A DNA stretch of 64,000 nt from Micromonospora sp. MW-13 (GTDB lineage: Bacteria; Actinomycetota; Actinomycetes; Mycobacteriales; Micromonosporaceae). Location: contig NZ_QKKX01000026.1 in NCBI RefSeq assembly GCF_003434305.1, forward strand, positions 1 to 64,000, written 5' to 3'. How positions within the stretch are numbered: the stretch's first letter is position 1; the number at the start of each line of letters is the position of its first letter. The position numbers were made by a program, and so were the translations under genes. Below are positions 50,740 through 57,613 of the stretch, in pieces. The notes below the pieces were generated by a model. That model was not told the origin of the DNA, did not search any database, and saw nothing but the letters and a program-made list of their open reading frames with translations.

Positions 50740-51637
50740 CCGGTTCCGCGTCGACGTGCAGGGGCGCTCGCTGGAGCTGTCCAACCTGGACAAGGTGCTC
50801 TATCCGGCGGCCGGGTTCACCAAGGGCGAGGTGATCGACTACTACACCCGGATCGCCCCGGTGCTCCTGCCGCACCTGGCCGACCGGGCGCTCACCCGGA
50901 TCCGCTTTCCGAACGGGGTGGCGGACAAGAGCTTCTTCGAGAAGAACGCCCCGGCCGCCACCCCGGACTGGGTGCGCGTCGAGACGCTGCCCGCGCCCGG
51001 GTCGACCAAGGGGCGGGAGACCATCGACTACGTCGTGGCCGACGACCTGCCCACCCTCGTCTGGCTGGCCAACCTCGCCGCCCTGGAGCTGCACACCCCG
51101 CAGTGGAGGATCGGCACCCACCCGGACACGATGGTCGTCGACCTGGACCCGGGCCCGCCGGCCGGGCTGCGCGAGTGCTGCGAGGTGGCGCTGCTGCTGC
51201 GCGACCGCCTCGCCGACGACGGCATCGACTCGTACCCGAAAACGTCCGGCAAGAAGGGCATGCAGCTCTGCTGCCCGATCGCCGGCACCCAGTCCTCGGA
51301 TGTCGTCTCTGAGTACGCGCACCGGATCGCGCAGGAGCTGGAGTCCGCGCACCCGAAGCTGATCCTGTCGAGGATGGCGAAGAACTTGCGCGGGGGGAAG
51401 GTCTTCATCGACTGGAGTCAGAACAACGCGGCGAAGACGACGGTCGCGCCGTACTCGCTGCGGGCCCAGCCGGTGCCGTCGGCGTCGACGCCGTTGACCT
51501 GGGACGAGGTGGCGGCGGGCGCGGCCGGGAAGCGGCCGGCGGCTCGCCCCTATACCGCCGCCGAGGTGCTCAAGCGGGTGGAGAAGCAGGGGGATCTGCT
51601 CGCCCCGCTGCTCGACGGCGGTCCGGCGGTGGCGTAG
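50729..51637 (+). CDS. ligD: LigD-type primase-polymerase domain protein
   Basis: A 302-residue archaeo-eukaryotic primase-type polymerase that fills gaps during end joining. The metal motif DLDPG, the GKKGMQL substrate-loop region (SGKKGMQLCCP) and LSRMAKNLRGGKVFIDWSQN are conserved. The N-terminal LSNLDKVLYPAAGFTKGEVIDYY is the family opening. ATG 50729 is 11 bp inside the ligase gene, so the two are coupled. Confidence 0.95.
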   Translation: MPGDRFRVDVQGRSLELSNLDKVLYPAAGFTKGEVIDYYTRIAPVLLPHLADRALTRIRFPNGVADKSFFEKNAPAATPDWVRVETLPAPGSTKGRETIDYVVADDLPTLVWLANLAALELHTPQWRIGTHPDTMVVDLDPGPPAGLRECCEVALLLRDRLADDGIDSYPKTSGKKGMQLCCPIAGTQSSDVVSEYAHRIAQELESAHPKLILSRMAKNLRGGKVFIDWSQNNAAKTTVAPYSLRAQPVPSASTPLTWDEVAAGAAGKRPAARPYTAAEVLKRVEKQGDLLAPLLDGGPAVA

Positions 51638-51681
51638 CGGCACCGTCCTCCAGCCGGATGGGGGAGATGTCTACCGGAGGC

Positions 51682-52953
51682 TCAGTGTGGCGCAGGGGAC
51701 TGGTGGCTCAGCCGCCAGAACGCGCAGCCGAGCAGCGCGAGCGTGATCACGCTGATGGCGACGTCGGTGACCAGGGCCTCCGCCGGTGACGTCCGTGCGT
51801 AGCTCGGCACGACGTACGCGAATGCGGCGGCGTTGACCAGCCCAGCACCCCAGGCGGCGAGGACGTGCCGCTGCCCCCAACCGGCCCGCCGTGACCAGGC
51901 CACGACCACCACCACCGCCACCGTGGCGGCCACCGCCTGGACCGCCACGGTGAGCCACCCGGTGAACAGGGCTGCGCCGAGGTGGGCACCCAGCACCACC
52001 GCCCCCACCCAGACGGGCCGTGGGGCACGGGCCGCCACCGGCTCCGGCCTCGCTCCAGGCACCGGGGCATTCGTCGTCCCTGCCTCGGGCGCTGGGGCAT
52101 TCGCCGCCCCTGCTCCGGGCGCTGGGGCACTCGCCGGTCCCGCTCCGGGCGCTGGGGCATTCGCCGCCCCCGCTCCAGACACGGAGCGAGCCGCGAACCC
52201 TGCCCCGGGCGTGGGGCCGCCCGCAGGCATGCCGGCGGGCGCCTGCCGGCGGTCGCGTCGCCAGCGGGGCAGCAGAGCCGCGCCGACGAGCGCGAGCGCC
52301 GTCAGGGCCGCGACGGACAACTGGACCGGGCTGGCCAGGAAACCCTTGCGACCCTCGTCGTCGGAGAAGATCAGCAGGCTGCCGAGCAGGTAGAGGACGC
52401 CGACGACCGCCAGGCCGGGCCGGCCCAGCCACGGCCGGTGCCGGCGCTCCGGGCGCAGGAACGACTCCACGATCGCGATCGGCGCGCAGATGCTCAGCGC
52501 GATGTGGTTGCCGATGTAGCCGAGCGCCTGCTGGACGCTGACCCCGAGCATCGGCACCAGGGTCGCCCGAGCATCGGCGTCCAGGCCGGCGAACTCGGTG
52601 TCGTCGAGGAACCCCTTGTTGAACAGGGACTGGTCGACCAGCCCGGCCTGGACCACCCCGAACGCGGCGGCGAGCAGGACGATGGCCGGCCAGCCGCCGC
52701 CGGTGCGCCGGGCCGTCTCCCGGATGAGTATCGCGGCCCCGCCGTACATCGGTCCCAGCACGGCCACGGCCAGCGGAAAGTCGGTGACGGCGAAGCCACC
52801 CCAGGAGCATTCGGCGGCCCACGGGGCGAGTGTCAGGAGCGCGAGGACGGGAACGATCCGCCGCCGGAACGGAAGGGCCTGCTCCGCCGGGGCGCGTTCC
52901 GCGTCGGCCGTCCGCTCGCCTGGCGTCTGCCCTGGTCGCGGTGATCCCATCAT
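51682..52953 (-). CDS. Multi-pass membrane protein of unknown function
   Basis: A 423-residue protein with about 8-10 hydrophobic segments (IVPVLALLTLAPWAAECSWG; FPLAVAVLGPMYGGAAILI; others). Between the two halves lies an Ala/Pro/Gly-rich loop with AP(G/E)AG repeats encoded by 30-bp tandem repeats. I recognise no family. Two ATG codons (52953, 52950) are adjacent; GAGGT precedes them by 6 nt. Confidence 0.6.
   Translation of the reverse strand: MMGSPRPGQTPGERTADAERAPAEQALPFRRRIVPVLALLTLAPWAAECSWGGFAVTDFPLAVAVLGPMYGGAAILIRETARRTGGGWPAIVLLAAAFGVVQAGLVDQSLFNKGFLDDTEFAGLDADARATLVPMLGVSVQQALGYIGNHIALSICAPIAIVESFLRPERRHRPWLGRPGLAVVGVLYLLGSLLIFSDDEGRKGFLASPVQLSVAALTALALVGAALLPRWRRDRRQAPAGMPAGGPTPGAGFAARSVSGAGAANAPAPGAGPASAPAPGAGAANAPAPEAGTTNAPVPGARPEPVAARAPRPVWVGAVVLGAHLGAALFTGWLTVAVQAVAATVAVVVVVAWSRRAGWGQRHVLAAWGAGLVNAAAFAYVVPSYARTSPAEALVTDVAISVITLALLGCAFWRLSHQSPAPH
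52061..52180 (-). repeat. Four 30-bp in-frame repeats
   Basis: Units 52061-52090, 52091-52120, 52121-52150 and 52151-52180 share the pattern GCTGGGGCATTCGCC and encode ten-residue repeats in a loop of the membrane protein. Confidence 0.9.
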
Positions 52954-53137
52954 GGCGCTACCTCGCGGTGTCGGTGGTCCTGCGGTCGCGGCGCCGGTGT
53001 GGCTTCCGACCGCTGAGTTCCGGCCCGGACCGGCGTGTCTCCACACTCGCCGACCCGGCCGCCGGCGGAAACGGCCGACGGTCGACGTGCCGTCGACCAA
53101 AGTCGACACCGCTCCCGCGCGCCGGCTTCCACGAGAT

Positions 53138-53204
53138 CGCGCCAATTCCGGGAATCAGTGGCCTCGGGGTCGGCGCATGGCCACTGATTCCCGGAATTTG
53201 CGCG
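53138..53204. repeat. Large palindrome, 26-bp arms
   Basis: Left arm 53138-53163 and right arm 53179-53204 pair with one mismatch (53143 with 53199); the inner 20 bp are perfect. The loop is 15 bp. It lies in the 349-bp gap between divergent genes (52954-53302), so it is not a normal terminator. Confidence 0.9.
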
Positions 53205-53302
53205 CTACCGGAGGGGAGCCCGGCGGGCGGCGTCGGGGACGTCGGAAGGGGGTTGGCGGTCGGTAGGGTGGCGGGGACGGTGGTCGGCGGAGGGGGTGTC
53301 CG

Positions 53303-54055
53303 ATGGGACCAGGTCTTGCCATGTCCCGGCCGGAAGGTGTGACCGAGGGGGCCGACCGGCCGCTGCTCATCTTCTGTGACGGCGCGACGGGTGAGCGCAC
53401 CGAGCTGACCGCGACCGAGCTGGGCGGCTGGGCCGCGCGCACTGCCGCCCTGCTGCGCGACGGCTGCGGGCTGGACGTCGGCGACCGGGCGGCGGTGCTG
53501 CTGCCGGCGCACTGGCAGACCGCCGCCGTGCTGCTCGGCGCGTGGTCGATCGGGGTGGCGGTGTCGTTCCGGCCGAGGGCGACGGCCGGCCTGCCGGTGC
53601 TCGGGCCCGGCGCCGACGAGCCGCTGGACGCGGTATTCGCGTCCTGGGCGCGGCTGGACGACTGGCTGGAGAACGTCCCCGAGGGGCGACACCGCTTCGT
53701 GCTGGGCCTCGGCGATCCCCGTGCCGAGGTGCCCGACGGGTGGCGGGACTTCCTCCCCGAGGTGCGCCGGCACGGCGACGCCCCGCCCGCGTACGCGGCG
53801 GTCCACCCGTCGTTCGCGGCGACGCCCGACGGGACGAGCTACCACGCGTGGGGCGAGCTCGCCCGGCACATCGCCGACTCGCTGGACCTGCGCCCCGGCG
53901 ACCGGCTGCTGGTCGACGCGGCGGAGCACGAGGAGCCGGTGAAGTGGCTGCTCGCGCCGCTGGTCGCGGGTGCGTCGGTGGTGGTCTGCGCCAACCTCGA
54001 CCCGGCCCGGCGGGACGCGCTGATCGCCGCCGAGGGGGTCACGAAGGTGCTGTGA
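53303..54055 (+). CDS. TIGR03089-family protein (adenylate-ligase-like)
   Basis: A 250-residue protein of the actinobacterial TIGR03089 family, which resembles the N-terminal part of AMP-binding ligases: DGATGERTELTATELGGWAARTAALL and GDRAAVLLPAHWQTAAVLLGAWS. The signature adenylation P-loop of true ligases is missing, so catalysis is doubtful. The C-terminus ends IAAEGVTKVL. A remnant copy lies at 56395-56550. The usual family N-terminus appears somewhat longer. The start at 53303 is uncertain; an in-frame ATG follows at 53321. Confidence 0.8.
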   Translation: MGPGLAMSRPEGVTEGADRPLLIFCDGATGERTELTATELGGWAARTAALLRDGCGLDVGDRAAVLLPAHWQTAAVLLGAWSIGVAVSFRPRATAGLPVLGPGADEPLDAVFASWARLDDWLENVPEGRHRFVLGLGDPRAEVPDGWRDFLPEVRRHGDAPPAYAAVHPSFAATPDGTSYHAWGELARHIADSLDLRPGDRLLVDAAEHEEPVKWLLAPLVAGASVVVCANLDPARRDALIAAEGVTKVL

Positions 54056-54333
54056 GTCCCTGGTCGACCCGGGTGACGCGTGCGCGGTTCCCGGCGTGCG
54101 GGAGACCGCCGGTGCGCCGTCCACCGGGTCGATAGGGCGAGGGCCGGTCGAGTGGGAAGGACGGTAAACAGCGCTCCTCGGACGCCTGCCGTTACATGAC
54201 GCCAAGCCTGTTCCCCAGGTCTGTCGTCGGCGCCACCGACGTGGTCTCATACCGGAACGACGACGCCATCGACCTGGTCATGGCAACCCCGCGTCGATCA
54301 GCACCGCTTCCATCCCCTCTGAAAGGTGCACCG

Positions 54334-55296
54334 ATGCACAGGAGATCGACCTTCCGACTGGCAGTCCTCACCGCCACCGCTGCGACGTTCCTGACGTCCG
54401 GTGGCGCCTACGGCGCGGTGGGCGTGGCGGCGCCCGCGACCGTCTCCCCGGGCGTCGCGGTGTGTGAGCCGGGTGCCGAGGGGTCCAGCGCGGCCCGGGT
54501 CAGCGAGGGCGCCACCGCACAGGAGCCGGAGCTGTACTCCAAGAACGAGGCGAAAGCCTACGGCGTGATCAAGGATGCCCCGCGCCTGCCCAACGGCAGC
54601 GTCACCGTGCCGACGGTCTTCCACATGATTTCCGACCACCCCCTCAGCGCGGCCGAGACCAACCGGTGGAACACCCTGATCGCGGCGCAGATGACGGTGC
54701 TCAACGACTCGTACGCCGGCCGTACCGCGGCGGACGCCTCCGACACGCCGTTCCGGTTCTCGCTCGTCGACACGACGTGGACGGTGAACAGGGACTGGTA
54801 CACGGTCGTGCCGGGCAAGAACGAGCGGGACATGAAGAAGGCGCTGTACACCGGCGACTCCGAGACCCTCAACGTGTACGCGGCGAACATCGGCGACGGG
54901 CTCCTCGGCTGGGCGTACTTCCCGAAGGGCTACAACAACGGCCGGGACTACATCGACGGCGTGGTGATGCTCGACGAGTCGATGCCGGGCGGGACGGCCG
55001 GCAAGTACGCCCTCGGTGACACGCTGACGCACGAGGTCGGGCACTGGCTGATGCTGGAGCACACCTTCGCGCACGGGTGCTCCGCTTCCGGCGACTTCGT
55101 CGCGGACACCCCGCGGGAGGCTGCGCCGCAGTTCAACTGCCCGGTGGGCGCGGACACCTGCACCGCACCCGGGCTGGACCCGATCCACAACTTCATGGAC
55201 TACACGCAGGATTCCTGCATGAACATGTTCACGCCGGGCCAGGCGGACCGGATGAGCGACGCCTGGGTGGCGTTCCGGGCCGGCGGCGCCGGGTAA
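54334..55296 (+). CDS. Secreted zinc metalloprotease (M43 family)
   Basis: A 320-residue exported peptidase. A signal peptide (residues about 1-28, ending GGAYGA) precedes a pro-region of about 60 residues. The catalytic motif HEVGH (233-237) with third ligand His243 (HEVGHWLMLEHTF) and the Met-turn NFMDY identify a metzincin of the pappalysin-like M43 family. Cys pairs in the catalytic domain (CSAS, NC, DTC, SC) fit extracellular folding. ATG 54334 has GAAAGG upstream. The 278-bp gap upstream shows no further gene. Confidence 0.9.
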   Translation: MHRRSTFRLAVLTATAATFLTSGGAYGAVGVAAPATVSPGVAVCEPGAEGSSAARVSEGATAQEPELYSKNEAKAYGVIKDAPRLPNGSVTVPTVFHMISDHPLSAAETNRWNTLIAAQMTVLNDSYAGRTAADASDTPFRFSLVDTTWTVNRDWYTVVPGKNERDMKKALYTGDSETLNVYAANIGDGLLGWAYFPKGYNNGRDYIDGVVMLDESMPGGTAGKYALGDTLTHEVGHWLMLEHTFAHGCSASGDFVADTPREAAPQFNCPVGADTCTAPGLDPIHNFMDYTQDSCMNMFTPGQADRMSDAWVAFRAGGAG

Positions 55297-55400
55297 CCGA
55301 GCCTTGCTGAGGGTTGGCGGACCGCAGGCGGCGGCCCGCCAACCCCTTTCCCTTTCGAGGCCGGGCGTGCCTGGCACGACCATCTGAACCCCGGCCGGCC

Positions 55401-55662
55401 TCACCGCCGGAGCCAGGGCACCCGCCGCGAGCAGGGGGCGGTGTGGTCGACCGGCAGCGCACACCGCGCGCCGCCGGGTAGTAGCCGGTCGCAGAAGACC
55501 CAGTGGCGTACGCTGCTCGTCCTCGGCCGAGACCGTCACCCCGCCCGGCTCGACGCGGGCGCTGAGTCGGGCCAGCACCCGGGCGGCCGTACGGGCGAAG
55601 ATCCGCGCCCGGAGCAGGTCGGGCGCGGTGATCGGCAGGTGGATCACCCAGCGGTCCGTCAT
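55401..55662 (-). pseudogene. Frameshifted partner gene of DivIVA-type protein
   Basis: ATG 55662 overlaps the DivIVA-type TGA (ATGA). The frame reads MTDRWVIHLPITAPDLL through 50 codons to SAEDEQ, then goes out of frame near base 55512. Shifting by one base, the same strand reads VRHWVFCDRLLPGGARC and continues through a Cys/His-rich ending to TGA at 55401, giving an 86-residue product. Both segments have coding character and the second has spaced Cys (C-x10-C-x8-C) and His. A single extra C would explain the break. It may be a true mutation, a sequencing error or, less likely, programmed frameshifting. Function is unknown. Confidence 0.65.
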
Positions 55663-55922
55663 CGGTACCGGTGCTTTCCGGACTGGCTGCTCTGCCACGT
55701 GTGCAGCGCCCGCCGGATGCGTACGTTCTCCTCCCGCACCGCGACCACGACGGCCTGTGCGACGGCCAACTCGTCGGCGACCTCGTGCAGGAACGCGCGG
55801 ATCTCGAACGGGTCGAGCCCGTGCCGGCGGACGGTGAACCGCCGGTCGCGGATCTGCGCGGGGCGCAGCGGTTGCCTCGTTCTCTCCTGTCGGCCGGTCA
55901 GCCAACGGATCAGGTGGCGCAC
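55659..55922 (-). CDS. Small DivIVA-domain protein
   Basis: An 87-residue protein. The core RRFTVRRHGLDPFEIRAFLHEVADELAVAQA matches the N-terminal DivIVA/Wag31 pattern (F-x-x-x-x-x-G-(Y/L)-D-x-x-E-V-x-x-F-L), followed by a coiled-coil-like helix. It lacks the long coiled coil of Wag31, so it is probably a small relative, not the cell-division protein itself. GTG 55922 follows a GAAGGGCGG run. It is coupled to the frameshifted gene and divergent from the GntR gene. Confidence 0.65.
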   Translation of the reverse strand: MRHLIRWLTGRQERTRQPLRPAQIRDRRFTVRRHGLDPFEIRAFLHEVADELAVAQAVVVAVREENVRIRRALHTWQSSQSGKHRYR

Positions 55923-56027
55923 GGGGACCGCCCTTCGTCGGGTTCACGTCGAAGTGGAGGGGCGGCCCCCGTGCCAACCGACCGCAGCAGCACCGCATCA
56001 CCGACAGCGACGCTATCGCCACTGATT

Positions 56028-56116
56028 CACCTATGTCAAGCATGTCTCTGAGTTATCTACCCACCTATGTCATTGGCGCTACGTGTGTTGCCTGTGTCGT
56101 GATTGTTGATCGATAC
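56028..56116. promoter_or_regulatory. Divergent promoter with repeated TTGACATAGGTG-type motif
   Basis: CACCTATGTCA occurs at 56028-56038 and 56062-56072 (34 bp apart). On the minus strand the first copy reads TTGACATAGGTG: TTGACA (56034-56039) with TAGCGT 18 nt later forms a good promoter for the DivIVA-type gene. On the plus strand GATACT near 56113 with TTGCCT 18 nt upstream fits the GntR gene. The repeated motif is a candidate GntR operator. Confidence 0.5.
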
Positions 56117-56148
56117 TGGGCGGGCCAACCGACTGCAAGGGGCCCGAT

Positions 56149-56376
56149 GTGCCTATTCCGCCCACGATGGACGAGCTGCTCGAGGATCTCCTGAAGAAGA
56201 TCAAGAACGGAACCTATCCGCCTGGATCTCAGCTCCCGTCCGGGCGGGATCTGGCGGACGTGTATGACGTATCGCAGTCCACGATCAGCAGGGCGGTGGC
56301 GACACTGCGGGAGCAGGGTGTGCTGGTCGGCCGTCCGGGTCGCGGTGTCTTCGTCGCGGAGTCCTCCCGGCCCTGA
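56149..56376 (+). CDS. Minimal GntR-family regulator (winged helix only)
   Basis: A 75-residue protein consisting almost entirely of the GntR winged helix: GSQLPSGRDLADVYDVSQSTISRAVATLREQGVLVGRPGRGVFV. There is no effector-binding domain, so ligand response may need another protein. GTG 56149 start (an in-frame ATG at 56167 is the alternative). Divergent from the DivIVA-type gene, with repeated operator-like motifs between them. Confidence 0.82.
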   Translation: MPIPPTMDELLEDLLKKIKNGTYPPGSQLPSGRDLADVYDVSQSTISRAVATLREQGVLVGRPGRGVFVAESSRP

Positions 56377-56394
56377 TCAACGAAGAAGTGCCAC

Positions 56395-56550
56395 GTGGAG
56401 CGGACCACTGTCCCGGCGGTCACGGCGACCGTTCCGTCCCCGGCCGCGACGGTCGGTGACGTCGACCATCCACTGTTCACCTTCCGTGACGACGCCACCG
56501 GTGAGCGCGTCGACCTGACCGCCGCCGAGGGGATCACCCGGGCGCTCTGA
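56395..56550 (+). pseudogene. Internally deleted TIGR03089 relic
   Basis: A 51-codon open frame (GTG 56395 to TGA 56548-56550). Its middle reads PLFTFRDDATGERVDLTA, matching PLLIFCDGATGERTELTA of the intact gene at 53303, and then joins directly to AEGITRAL, matching the intact C-terminus AEGVTKVL. About 190 residues are missing in between. The first 25 codons are unrelated. It is a relic of a second copy, not a functional ligase. Confidence 0.75.
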
Positions 56551-56640
56551 GTGCCGTTGGGCCGGCCGGAAACCCTTTGACTCCACCGGGCTCCGCGACG
56601 CCTACTTTCTCTCGGCGAACAGGACGAGGAAGGGATCCCG

Positions 56641-57522
56641 GTGGACCGGACGGACATGGGCGTGGACGCCCTCACCTGGGGGGATGTCGGCGAGCAGCAC
56701 CTCCCGGCGCTCACGGAGCTGGCCGAGGGATGCCTGGTCGCCGACGGAGGGCTGCCGCTGTTCGCCCGTCCCCCGTTGCTGCGGGCCCGGCTGTTGCAGA
56801 CTCGTACCCTCGGTGCCTGGCACGATGGCCGCCTGGTCGCGGCCGTCGGCGTGGGCACCGGCCGGGAGCCGGCCACCAGCACCGGCCTGGTGCATCCGGG
56901 CTGGCGCGGGCGGGGTCTCGGCGGTCGGCTGCTGGACTGGGCAGGCGAGCAGGCCGGGGGCGCCGAGCTGCTGCTGACCACCGAGTCCTGGAGCCCTGGC
57001 GCGGACGCCCTGCTCGTGGCGCGCGGCTTTGAGCGGACCTTTGTCGAGTGGGTGCTGCGGCACGACCTCGCCGCCCTGCCGGACGTGCCGTCGCCCGCCG
57101 GGGTGCGCACCGGGCCGGTGGTCCGGGAGGCCGGCCCCGAGCTGTTCGAGACGTACCGGGCGTCCTTCGCCGACCGGCCCGGATTCCGGGCGCCCGAGGC
57201 CGAGGAGTGGCTGGGCGAGCTGCGGGACGACGACGGGTACCGGCCGGACCTGTCGCTGATCGCCCGCGGTCCCGACGGCGCCGCCGTCGGCTTCCTCAAC
57301 GTCATCGACAACTGGGTCGACCAGGTGGGCGTGGTCCCCGGCTGGCGGCAGCGGCGGGTCGGGGCGCACCTGGTGGCCGTCGCGCTGCGGTCGCTGGCCG
57401 CTGACGGCGCCGGGGAGGCGTGGCTCTGCGTCAACGACGACAACCCGGCCGCCGTGCTGTATCGGGGGCTCGGGTTCCGCGACGCAGGCCGCCGCGCCCG
57501 CTACCTGCGCCGCAGCCCCTGA
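56641..57522 (+). CDS. Two-domain GNAT acetyltransferase
   Basis: A 293-residue protein with two GNAT domains. The first has the acetyl-CoA loop HPGWRGRGLGGRLLDWA and the second VVPGWRQRRVGAHLVAVAL, ending in NPAAVLYRGLGFRDAGRRARY. The layout is like MshD (mycothiol synthase), but similarity by eye is not enough to assign that. GTG 56641 follows GGAAGGGA. Confidence 0.85.
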   Translation: MDRTDMGVDALTWGDVGEQHLPALTELAEGCLVADGGLPLFARPPLLRARLLQTRTLGAWHDGRLVAAVGVGTGREPATSTGLVHPGWRGRGLGGRLLDWAGEQAGGAELLLTTESWSPGADALLVARGFERTFVEWVLRHDLAALPDVPSPAGVRTGPVVREAGPELFETYRASFADRPGFRAPEAEEWLGELRDDDGYRPDLSLIARGPDGAAVGFLNVIDNWVDQVGVVPGWRQRRVGAHLVAVALRSLAADGAGEAWLCVNDDNPAAVLYRGLGFRDAGRRARYLRRSP

Positions 57523-57613
57523 CGCGGTCGGCCGGGCGGTCGCGGCCGGCGACGGCCGGCGACGAGCGGTGACGGCCCGGCTCGCGAGTCGACGGACGGC
57601 CCGGCCGGCGTGG

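Noticed and set aside
53303..54055. Full acyl-CoA or amino-acid adenylating enzyme
   Set aside because: It lacks the adenylation P-loop and C-terminal domain; it matches the shorter TIGR03089 family.
54196..54333. Extended N-terminus of the metalloprotease
   Set aside because: The signal peptide begins at ATG 54334 with a ribosome site; upstream sequence has no coding character.
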